A stretch of DNA of 10,436 nucleotides from NCBI GenBank assembly GCA_964458485.1, contig CAYWJA010000043.1, forward strand, positions 1 to 10,436, in the 5' to 3' direction. Under the pieces are notes generated by a model. That model worked only from the letters and a program-made list of their open reading frames with translations. It made no database searches and had not been told where the DNA came from. How positions within the stretch are numbered: position 1 is the stretch's first letter; each line of letters opens with the position of its first letter. Below, one piece after another: positions 1 to 5,342 of this stretch. This DNA is from CAYWJA01 sp964458485 (GTDB lineage Bacteria > Patescibacteriota > Gracilibacteria > UM-FILTER-43-11). A program made the translations under genes and the position numbers.

Positions 1-110
1 GGTTTTGGTGTTGGTGTTGCTGTAGGTCTTGGTGTCGGTGTTGGTGCTGGTGGTGGTGTCGGTGTTGGCGCAGGAGTTGGCGCAGGTGTCGGAGTTGGGG
101 TTGGAGTTGG
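1..110 (-). repeat. Pro-Thr/Pro-Ala coding repeat
   Basis: Low-complexity tract of degenerate 6-bp units (minus strand CCA/CCG/CCT alternating with ACA/ACT/GCG/GCA) encoding residues 100-135 of the partial gene. The third bases vary, so the alternation of proline with Thr or Ala appears to be held at protein level. It continues beyond the left edge. Confidence 0.9.
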
Positions 111-407
111 TCCTTTTTTCACATTTCCTTCAAATTCACCTAATATTTCCATTACCTTTTTTCTTGTATCAGCCAAGGCAGGTATACTTTGGATATAATC
201 ATGCAATAATAATTTCATCAAAGCTTCACGTACTTCTACAACAACAACCTCTTTTTCCAATCCAGCAGCTTCTATGGCGTCACGATTTTGGGCAATAAGA
301 TCATTTAATTCTCTTAAAGCACCTTTATTTAAAAGATCAATTGCTCTATCGAGAATTTCTGCAGGTGTTTCCTGTGGTGCATTGGTTGTATCTGGTGCCT
401 CAGCCAT
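1..407 (-). CDS. Unknown protein with helical head and Pro-Thr repeat tail (partial, 3' end outside window)
   Basis: An open frame runs from ATG at 405-407 to the left edge with no stop, giving 135 residues. Residues 1-98 look soluble and mostly helical, rich in Glu, Ala, Leu and Lys, with a hydrophobic patch near 55-68 (EVVVVEV, LMKLLL). From residue 100 the protein becomes an alternating Pro-Thr/Pro-Ala tract that continues out of the window. No signal peptide or membrane segment is visible in the part seen. Pro-Thr tracts usually act as extended linkers or wall-spanning spacers between domains, so more domains may follow; this is inference. The gene lies 131 nt downstream of the M15 peptidase gene on the same strand but has its own promoter, so it may be a separate unit. 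There is no Shine-Dalgarno sequence (AAACAAACAAA precedes ATG). I do not recognise the family. Confidence 0.75.
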   Translation of the reverse strand, partial: MAEAPDTTNAPQETPAEILDRAIDLLNKGALRELNDLIAQNRDAIEAAGLEKEVVVVEVREALMKLLLHDYIQSIPALADTRKKVMEILGEFEGNVKKGPTPTPTPTPAPTPAPTPTPPPAPTPTPRPTATPTPK

Positions 408-442
408 TTTGTTTGTTTTTTATTTTTTATATCAATCGATAT

Positions 443-471
443 ATTATATCAAATTTACGACTAAAAAGCAA
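443..471 (-). promoter_or_regulatory. Sigma-70-type promoter for the Pro-Thr repeat gene
   Basis: On the minus strand TTGCTT (466-471) and TATAAT (443-448) are separated by 17 nt, and the -10 box is preceded by TGA, making an extended TGnTATAAT. The predicted transcription start near 436 leaves about 29 nt of leader before the ATG at 407. A small inverted repeat, ATATC-4 nt-GATAT (429-442), overlaps the predicted start and could be a minor operator, though it is short for an AT-rich region. Confidence 0.6.
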
Positions 472-538
472 GCCTTGTATTACAATTTAATGAACTTGCT
501 CGTATAAGCGGCAGGTATTTAATTTACTATATAATTAT

Positions 539-1522
539 TTAATCTTTTATAAAATTATATCTATATTTAGATTTAGGCGCTTTCCCCTTTGGCAAAGAAC
601 CTAGTTTTTGCATAATTGTTACCCAATCTTTTGTGCCGATTTCAAAATGCCAGATTTCTCCTTTGTACCGTACAAATCCAGCCCTATTCATACAGAACTC
701 CAAAGCATCTGTATATTGGGTATTTTTTTGATTATCAAAATCAAAGTATGTTACTCGTTTTCCATCAGATAATCTTACAAGTGCACAATCAATTGCTCCT
801 CCGGTTTGATGTGGTGATCTTCCTGGCTTAGCTACAACCTTACCCCGCCTTTTCCAGCGCCAAGGCTGATACCATTTTGGATATAATTTTTTCTGCATTT
901 TTTCTGATCTATACCCAGATGTACCTACAATATCGTAGCCCATTTCCTGACAAATACTTCTAGCTACCTGAAAACAATCATTAGTTGTTGATCTTACTTT
1001 AATTTTGCTTGAAAAACCCTTAATAACGCAGTTGTCTCCTTTTATAAGAGGATCGTTTTTATCAAAATTTTTGCTTAATAATGAAATTACCCTAGGGTCA
1101 GGCTCATACAAAAGTACACGTGCTTTGGCCTTTGCATTAATTTCATTTTTTTCTAAATCAACATTTTCCGCAACATCGTCAAAACTATCTGCACTATCGT
1201 AAAGATCAAGCGACCCACCATCTTCTAATGCAATTAATCCACCAACCACAAGAGATGCCACTAGAAGTGCAATAGCTCTTCTTACTTGCATTGCTGTTCT
1301 TTCTTTTTGCTCTTCAGGGGTTAGATCTCTGTGTTCAATTGCTTCCTGTACAGGCTGTTGGCCTCTGCCATTTTCAACTACACGCTGTACTTCTGCGCGT
1401 GTGTCTGTAGCAGGTTGCTGCCCAGGTATTTCCGGCCTCATAAGGTTTCTGCGTGATGTACGCACTGGTCTTGCACGCCCTCTGTGTCTACGCCTTGGTT
1501 TTGGTGGTCTTATTCTACTCAT
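539..1522 (-). CDS. Membrane-anchored VanY-like D-Ala-D-Ala carboxypeptidase (peptidase M15B)
   Basis: Predicted zinc D,D-carboxypeptidase of 327 aa that removes the terminal D-Ala of peptidoglycan stem peptides outside the membrane. Residues 1-32 are extremely Arg-rich; 33-80 form a polar Gln/Glu-rich linker; 83-99 (AIALLVASLVVGGLIAL) are one transmembrane helix. The basic N-terminus predicts N-in, C-out topology. The catalytic domain spans about 165-300. SGYRS (202-206) matches the substrate-binding Arg motif, SPHQTGGAID (236-245) is the family SxHxxGxAxD with zinc ligands H238 and D245, and EIWH (289-292) supplies the catalytic Glu and third ligand H292. The gene starts 33 nt after the other M15 gene ends, so the two are probably cotranscribed. 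Residues 5-104 are almost identical to that neighbour while the catalytic domains differ. No Shine-Dalgarno sequence precedes the ATG. The family call is firm; the exact substrate is inferred. Confidence 0.88.
   Translation of the reverse strand: MSRIRPPKPRRRHRGRARPVRTSRRNLMRPEIPGQQPATDTRAEVQRVVENGRGQQPVQEAIEHRDLTPEEQKERTAMQVRRAIALLVASLVVGGLIALEDGGSLDLYDSADSFDDVAENVDLEKNEINAKAKARVLLYEPDPRVISLLSKNFDKNDPLIKGDNCVIKGFSSKIKVRSTTNDCFQVARSICQEMGYDIVGTSGYRSEKMQKKLYPKWYQPWRWKRRGKVVAKPGRSPHQTGGAIDCALVRLSDGKRVTYFDFDNQKNTQYTDALEFCMNRAGFVRYKGEIWHFEIGTKDWVTIMQKLGSLPKGKAPKSKYRYNFIKD
1212..1512. repeat. Direct repeat copy A: shared anchor module
   Basis: 301-bp direct repeat whose second copy lies 1,074 bp away at 2286-2586. 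By eye there are two mismatches (1214/2288 and 1225/2299), and 1226-1512 matches exactly. It covers codons 4-104 of the VanY-like gene: basic tail, linker and transmembrane helix. Identity stops abruptly inside the coding sequence at both ends. Confidence 0.93.
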
Positions 1523-1555
1523 AGTTAATATTTTGTTTATCTTGTATTATTTGTG

Positions 1556-2596
1556 CTAAGGTTTTTTATTACTTTTTTTTCTAATCCATCTCCGATATTT
1601 ATTACCTTTTGCCTTTAGTTTATTGATTGTCGAATCAAGTAAATTACCGCCTAATTTCATACATTCTTTTATTTTTTTCCAGCTGAGCCCTGGTCTGCAG
1701 TATTTATTACTAAATTCACCACGGCTGAAATGGGCATAATCTTTATTTATACCACGTATGCCACCGGAAAATCCTTCATCCCATAAATATTTTTGATGTT
1801 TACGCCAGCTAGTAACGTCAAATGCCCTTCCTGGTTCATGAAAACTAAAACCGCACATTGCAATGGGATATTTTGTTTTAGGTACACATACTTTTTTGCC
1901 ATTTGCGCCTCTAAGATATCTTTTGCATACAGGTTTACCATTTTTCATTACTCTTGCACGCTTATGGTTTCTACATTGCCAAGCTTGTGTACGGCGGGAA
2001 TATCCAACTTTTATGCAACCCTTACCATCTGCCACCGCTTTTTTATTAGCCCTCATAAAAGCTTCCAATTCAGTCCTTACTGCACATACTTCCTTACCGC
2101 ATATATCTTTACAAATTAGTGGATTTTTTATTCCCTGTTTTTGTTCTTTTCTTATAATCCTTTTTAGTGAAGATTTTACGATTACAGCTCCTGTATTAGG
2201 ATCTCTTATAGCTTTTTTGCCCCATGTTTTTAAAATATATTCTCTCGCAGCCTTTTCTGCAGCATCTTCACCTGTAGGCATGTAAGATCCACCATCTTTT
2301 AATGCAATTAATCCACCAACCACAAGAGATGCCACTAGAAGTGCAATAGCTCTTCTTACTTGCATTGCTGTTCTTTCTTTTTGCTCTTCAGGGGTTAGAT
2401 CTCTGTGTTCAATTGCTTCCTGTACAGGCTGTTGGCCTCTGCCATTTTCAACTACACGCTGTACTTCTGCGCGTGTGTCTGTAGCAGGTTGCTGCCCAGG
2501 TATTTCCGGCCTCATAAGGTTTCTGCGTGATGTACGCACTGGTCTTGCACGCCCTCTGTGTCTACGCCTTGGTTTTGGTGGTCTTACCCTTGCCAT
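1556..2596 (-). CDS. Membrane-anchored, cysteine-rich M15-type peptidase (endolysin-like active site)
   Basis: Predicted 346-aa single-pass membrane protein with an exported peptidoglycan peptidase-like domain. Residues 1-104 repeat the neighbour's anchor: an Arg-rich tail, a polar linker and a transmembrane helix at 83-99. Beyond it, SFHEPGRAFD (251-260) fits SxHxxGxAxD (zinc ligands H253, D260) and DYAH (286-289) gives H289 with D286 where VanY-type enzymes have Glu. A DxxHF ending is typical of M15C L-Ala-D-Glu endopeptidases of phage endolysins, so D286 may be the catalytic acid rather than a defect. GYSRR (198-202) resembles the substrate Arg motif. The C-terminal part has ten cysteines, suggesting disulfides outside the cell, and a very basic tail. 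I chose ATG 2594-2596 over an upstream TTG at 2603-2605 because it aligns with the neighbour's start and sits 18 nt from the predicted transcription start. Activity and bond specificity are inferred. Confidence 0.8.
   Translation of the reverse strand: MARVRPPKPRRRHRGRARPVRTSRRNLMRPEIPGQQPATDTRAEVQRVVENGRGQQPVQEAIEHRDLTPEEQKERTAMQVRRAIALLVASLVVGGLIALKDGGSYMPTGEDAAEKAAREYILKTWGKKAIRDPNTGAVIVKSSLKRIIRKEQKQGIKNPLICKDICGKEVCAVRTELEAFMRANKKAVADGKGCIKVGYSRRTQAWQCRNHKRARVMKNGKPVCKRYLRGANGKKVCVPKTKYPIAMCGFSFHEPGRAFDVTSWRKHQKYLWDEGFSGGIRGINKDYAHFSRGEFSNKYCRPGLSWKKIKECMKLGGNLLDSTINKLKAKGNKYRRWIRKKSNKKP
2286..2586. repeat. Direct repeat copy B: shared anchor module
   Basis: Second copy of the 301-bp direct repeat, in the cysteine-rich M15 gene. 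The mismatch at 2299 changes Glu100 to Lys in this copy; the other, at 2288, is silent. The first three codons and the upstream regions of the two genes are not alike, so the repeat lies strictly inside the genes. Confidence 0.93.
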
Positions 2597-2620
2597 AAAA
2601 GTCAAATTTTAAAGAATAAA

Positions 2621-2650
2621 ATTATATAATTATTTTTAGGTAAAAGTCAA
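2621..2650 (-). promoter_or_regulatory. Sigma-70-type promoter for the M15 peptidase pair
   Basis: On the minus strand TTGACT (2645-2650) and TATAAT (2621-2626) are 18 nt apart. The predicted start near 2614 gives a leader of about 18 nt to ATG 2596. The same hexamers and spacing occur in the toxin-antitoxin promoter of this window, which strengthens both calls. An inverted repeat lies about 40 bp upstream. Confidence 0.65.
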
Positions 2651-2685
2651 GGTAATTTATCTATAAACATTTTTTATGCAATAGC

Positions 2686-2745
2686 TTCTTAACCGACTCT
2701 GTATGTATTCAAAGATTTGTATTAATGACAGAGTCGGTTCAAGAA
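2686..2745. repeat. Inverted repeat upstream of the M15 operon promoter
   Basis: Perfect 12-bp arms AACCGACTCTGT (2691-2702) and ACAGAGTCGGTT (2728-2739) flank a 25-nt centre. Past a single bulged C (2740) they extend by TTCTT (2686-2690) and AAGAA (2741-2745). There is no T-run on either side, so it is not a standard terminator. It could be a regulator site, since it lies just upstream of the -35 box, or the remains of a small mobile element. Confidence 0.7.
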
Positions 2746-2852
2746 ACTCAATATATTAAAAAAACGGGTTGTTGCTGGGCAGAACCACTTATCTCTTCAT
2801 TATATGCATACTTTTGCCCGATTGTCAAGGGTCTAAGGCAGAACTTTGTTCA
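2746..2852. other. Remainder of intergenic region, no feature seen
   Basis: Together with the promoter, inverted repeat and MITE-like element this completes the 462-bp gap between the cysteine-rich M15 gene and pepA. It holds no open frame of note. The only pattern is a short direct repeat GGCAGAAC, seen twice, which may be chance. Confidence 0.5.
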
Positions 2853-3043
2853 ACCCATTGTCATCCCCGCGAAGGCGGGGATCTAGGTAATTGATGCTTA
2901 AAATTACTACTGTTTTACTAAAAATCAAATTTACCGAATATGCGAATATTTTCGCAATATCAGTAAAATAGATAGTTGGTATTTTAGTAATATATCCATT
3001 AACTATTCACAAGATCCCCGCCTTCGCGGGGATGACAATGGGT
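2853..3043. mobile_element. MITE-like element with 32-bp terminal inverted repeats
   Basis: Perfect 32-bp inverted repeats at 2853-2884 and 3012-3043 bound a 191-bp unit. Each arm holds its own hairpin, ATCCCCGCGAAGGCGGGGAT, whose GC content stands out against AT-rich surroundings. The interior is AT-rich, non-coding and itself partly symmetrical: TTACTAAAA (2915-2923) pairs with TTTTAGTAA (2982-2990), and TGCGAA-TATT-TTCGCA lies near its middle, so the unit could fold into one long hairpin. ATTGTCATCCCCGCG-type palindromes are widespread dispersed repeats in bacteria (recalled, not searched). I see no clear target-site duplication and no transposase. The right arm starts 15 bp past the pepA stop and may also stabilise or end that transcript, although no U-tract follows. 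Confidence 0.65.
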
Positions 3044-3058
3044 GGCAATATCCTTCAT

Positions 3059-4558
3059 TTATTCTGCTAGCAGTTTACTCAATAACCCAACCCCAACACC
3101 AGAAGAAAAGCCTTTACGCCTCCATGATTTACCTTTTGCATCCATATCAATAGTTGCCGCAATGTCGAAATGGCAGAATTTTGCCTTTTCTTTACCTTTT
3201 TTTTCTTTAGGAATGAACCTATTTAAAAACATTCCCGCCTTTATCCATCCCGCATCTCTGTCTTTTTCGCCCAAATTAGCCATATCTGCAATTGGTGAAT
3301 TGTTGTCATCATATTCCATGTCCCATGGCCCTACATGTACATAATCACCAGTTTCTTGAGAGGTTTTTATGATTTCTGCCGATAGCTTTTCATCATTACA
3401 AACACCCCCTGTATAATGTTCTCCGAGTGCAATAATGCAACTGCCAGTTAGTGTGGCGATAGTGAAAAATTTATGATTATTTTTAAAATTATTCTTTACA
3501 TAACAAATACCATCGGCAAGGACCAATCTTCCTTCCGCATCTGTATGGATAATTTCAACTGCTTGTCCGTCTCCGGCAATATAAACATCATCTGGCCTCA
3601 TTGCTTTTCTGCCCATCATATTTTCAGCAAGAGGCAATAAAAAGTAAGTAGTTTCTTTCAAATCCAGTCCACCTTTGACTATGTTAAAAATAGTGCCAAT
3701 TACAGATGCACTTCCTGCCATATCTTCTTTCATAGACTTCATGTAATTTTGCTTACTTTGTACTCCACCGGAGTCAAAACAAAGACCTTTGCCAAGCAGT
3801 GCTGTGGTTTTTTTCGTTTTACCTTTTTTTGGATGCACTGTAAAAACTAAAAGCTCCGAGCCGTATTTACTTCCTGCAGAAACAGCATTTAAAAGATTAT
3901 ATTTTGTTAGTTTGTCTGGATTTATTTTTTGACATTTTACTTTCCATTTTTTTGCGAGTTGTACAATAACTTCCGCATATTTTTTTGTATTTAGTTCATT
4001 TGGCGGGATTGTACCCAGAATCCTCATGATATTTTTTCCTTCTGCCAGTTTTTTACCTTTTTTCATCAATTCTTTTGCATATGCCATTTTAGATTTGAAT
4101 ACTGGATTTATAAATAATACATTGGCAAGGCTTTTATCTTTTTTAGTTTTTGGCTTAAGTAAATCTGGCTTTAATGCAGCTACAACTACACCGACTGTGC
4201 CTGCCTCCAGCCAATCTAAATCACAATACAGTCCGATTGATTTTGGTTTGCTACCGGATGCCCCAAGATATGCGCTTCCATAAAATCGGCGCATTGTTCT
4301 ATATGTCACATTTTTTTCCGGTCCAATTCCTACAAAAACGTATTCTTGATTATTTTTTATAATAGATTTTTTTTCACCTTTTTTACCTTTTACTTTTTCT
4401 TTTTTTGAGAATGGGAAAATTTTATAAATTTCTTTTTCTTTTTTTTCTATGACAGGTATATAAATTACTGCAGATCCTTTAAAAGAACTACCAATATCTA
4501 CTTTTGGGAGGTTTTGATTTTTTGGATCCAATAGATCTGTGATTTTTTTAGCATTCAT
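3059..4558 (-). CDS. pepA: Leucyl aminopeptidase, peptidase family M17
   Basis: Cytosolic dizinc or dimanganese aminopeptidase, normally hexameric, that releases N-terminal residues from peptides. Its 499 aa are close to E. coli PepA (about 500). Residues 1 to about 170 are the poorly conserved N-terminal domain, with a Lys-rich insertion near 51-68. The catalytic domain has GKGLCFDSGG (256-265) with K257 and D262, K269, D279 in MKEDMAGSA, and HTDAEGRL (338-345) with D340, E342 and R344, together the full set of expected metal and catalytic residues. The first residue of the usually invariant NTDAEGRL signature is His instead of Asn. The gene is divergent from the toxin-antitoxin operon across 188 bp, and a MITE-like hairpin lies just past its stop. 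The ATG has no Shine-Dalgarno sequence and no upstream alternative start aligns better. Peptide recycling is the likely job; in E. coli PepA also binds DNA, which is not shown here. Confidence 0.93.
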   Translation of the reverse strand: MNAKKITDLLDPKNQNLPKVDIGSSFKGSAVIYIPVIEKKEKEIYKIFPFSKKEKVKGKKGEKKSIIKNNQEYVFVGIGPEKNVTYRTMRRFYGSAYLGASGSKPKSIGLYCDLDWLEAGTVGVVVAALKPDLLKPKTKKDKSLANVLFINPVFKSKMAYAKELMKKGKKLAEGKNIMRILGTIPPNELNTKKYAEVIVQLAKKWKVKCQKINPDKLTKYNLLNAVSAGSKYGSELLVFTVHPKKGKTKKTTALLGKGLCFDSGGVQSKQNYMKSMKEDMAGSASVIGTIFNIVKGGLDLKETTYFLLPLAENMMGRKAMRPDDVYIAGDGQAVEIIHTDAEGRLVLADGICYVKNNFKNNHKFFTIATLTGSCIIALGEHYTGGVCNDEKLSAEIIKTSQETGDYVHVGPWDMEYDDNNSPIADMANLGEKDRDAGWIKAGMFLNRFIPKEKKGKEKAKFCHFDIAATIDMDAKGKSWRRKGFSSGVGVGLLSKLLAE

Positions 4559-4648
4559 TATTATTTATTTTTTATTAATTATTATGCTTTATTAAATTAC
4601 CAAAATTAATCATTTTCAGCAATGAACAATTAATAATAATTTTTTATA

Positions 4649-4678
4649 TTGACTTGGTAAACATTTGTTTACTATAAT
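4649..4678 (+). promoter_or_regulatory. Sigma-70-type promoter of the toxin-antitoxin operon
   Basis: TTGACT (4649-4654) and TATAAT (4673-4678) are separated by 18 nt. The predicted start near 4685 gives a leader of about 62 nt, very AT-rich, with repeated ATAAATAT motifs and a possible seven-codon mini-ORF (4721-4744) ending two bases before the antitoxin ATG. The transcript probably covers antitoxin, mazF and cca. Confidence 0.72.
4657..4672. promoter_or_regulatory. Probable toxin-antitoxin operator: perfect 7-2-7 palindrome
   Basis: GTAAACA-TT-TGTTTAC is a perfect inverted repeat lying entirely in the spacer between the -35 and -10 boxes and abutting the -10 box. Ribbon-helix-helix antitoxins bind such short palindromes and repress their own operon, often with the toxin as co-repressor. 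The position would block RNA polymerase directly. The protein-site assignment is inferred from context. Confidence 0.65.
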
Positions 4679-4746
4679 TAATTTATATTGATTTTTAATA
4701 AATATTTATGTATTATAAATATGGAATATAAATATAATATATAAAT

Positions 4747-5010
4747 ATGAAATCAGATACTATCACCTTTACGAGCACATTTTCATCTGGCCTTATGAAC
4801 TGGGTAGATGAACGTGCTAAAAAGGAGCAGACTACAAAACGTAATGTTCTTGAAAAAGCTGTAAATTATTACAAGCATGCTATAAAAAAAAGAGAAATAG
4901 AGAAAGGATATGAACGGATGGCTGAAGACAAAGAATACATGAAAGAAATGGTTGAAATGGCTGAAGAAGATATGTCAAGTTATTGTGGGCAATTAAATAA
5001 ATATTTATGA
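4747..5010 (+). CDS. Ribbon-helix-helix antitoxin of a MazF-type toxin-antitoxin pair
   Basis: Small protein of 87 aa. Residues 4-45 fit the ribbon-helix-helix (CopG/MetJ-like) fold: a beta strand with alternating residues (DTITFTSTF), helix one (SGLMNWVDERAKKEQ), a turn, and helix two starting TTKRNVLEKAVNYY. The remainder is a highly charged, Met-rich helical tail (EIEKGYERMAEDKEYMKEMV) ending in an acidic segment, as expected for the part that wraps and neutralises the toxin. It should bind the palindrome in its own promoter as a dimer. Its stop overlaps the toxin start as ATGA (5007-5010), the usual coupled order with antitoxin first. This is not the AbrB-type fold of E. coli MazE, so I give no mazE symbol. 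No Shine-Dalgarno sequence precedes the ATG. Confidence 0.82.
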   Translation: MKSDTITFTSTFSSGLMNWVDERAKKEQTTKRNVLEKAVNYYKHAIKKREIEKGYERMAEDKEYMKEMVEMAEEDMSSYCGQLNKYL

Positions 5011-5339
5011 AACAAGGAGAGATTTATTGGGTTAAATTAAACCCTACTGTAGGCAGGGAACAAGGAGGAAAAAGACCTTGTGTAATTATTTCTGGCAATT
5101 CTATGAATAAAAAAATTGAACTGTTGATAGTATGCCCCATATCTTCACAGTTAAAATTTTACCCAGGTAGTTTTTTTGTAGAAAAAAATAATAACAATAA
5201 TTTAAAAAATGATTCAGAAATTTTGACTTTTCAAATAAAAACAATTTCTAAATCTAGGGTGGGTAAAAAAATAGGTAAAATTACAGATGAACAATTAAAT
5301 CAGGTTTTTCAGAAATTTATAGATATTTTAAAGTATTAA
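5007..5339 (+). CDS. mazF: MazF/PemK-family endoribonuclease toxin
   Basis: Sequence-specific single-strand endoribonuclease that cuts cellular RNA and arrests growth when its antitoxin is lost. Length is 110 aa, as usual for the family. MKQGEIYWVKLNPTVGREQG at the N-terminus and RPCVIIS (23-29) match the conserved core, with R23 as the expected catalytic arginine. The catalytic Thr of the VxPITS-like strand is replaced by Ser in CPISSQ (S46), a conservative change. QIKTISKSRV (76-85) followed by the C-terminal helix DEQLNQVFQKF completes the fold. An Asn-rich stretch (NNNNN, 61-65) lies in the loop before the last strands, perhaps affecting RNA specificity. The start overlaps the antitoxin stop and has no Shine-Dalgarno sequence, so translation is probably coupled. 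cca starts three bases after the stop. The RNA target motif cannot be read from sequence. Confidence 0.92.
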   Translation: MKQGEIYWVKLNPTVGREQGGKRPCVIISGNSMNKKIELLIVCPISSQLKFYPGSFFVEKNNNNNLKNDSEILTFQIKTISKSRVGKKIGKITDEQLNQVFQKFIDILKY

Positions 5340-5342
5340 TTT

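Noticed and set aside
29..507. Two plus-strand open frames over the left edge
   Set aside because: They are shadows of the minus-strand Pro-Thr repeat gene, whose codon-level pattern and promoter explain the sequence better.
1863..2285. 140-codon open frame on the plus strand
   Set aside because: It lies entirely antisense to the cysteine-rich M15 gene, whose family motifs are clear; its translation shows no recognisable domain.
1212..2586. CRISPR or other short-repeat array
   Set aside because: Only two long coding copies exist, with no short regularly spaced repeats.
2603..2605. TTG as start of the cysteine-rich M15 gene
   Set aside because: It would add MTF only; ATG 2594-2596 aligns with the start of the sister gene and is the stronger codon.
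2760..2852. tRNA or small structured RNA in the intergenic remainder
   Set aside because: No cloverleaf, T-loop motif or convincing conserved stem could be built from this stretch.
3042..3344. 100-codon open frame on the plus strand
   Set aside because: It starts in the MITE-like arm and runs antisense to the conserved C-terminus of pepA; no domain seen.
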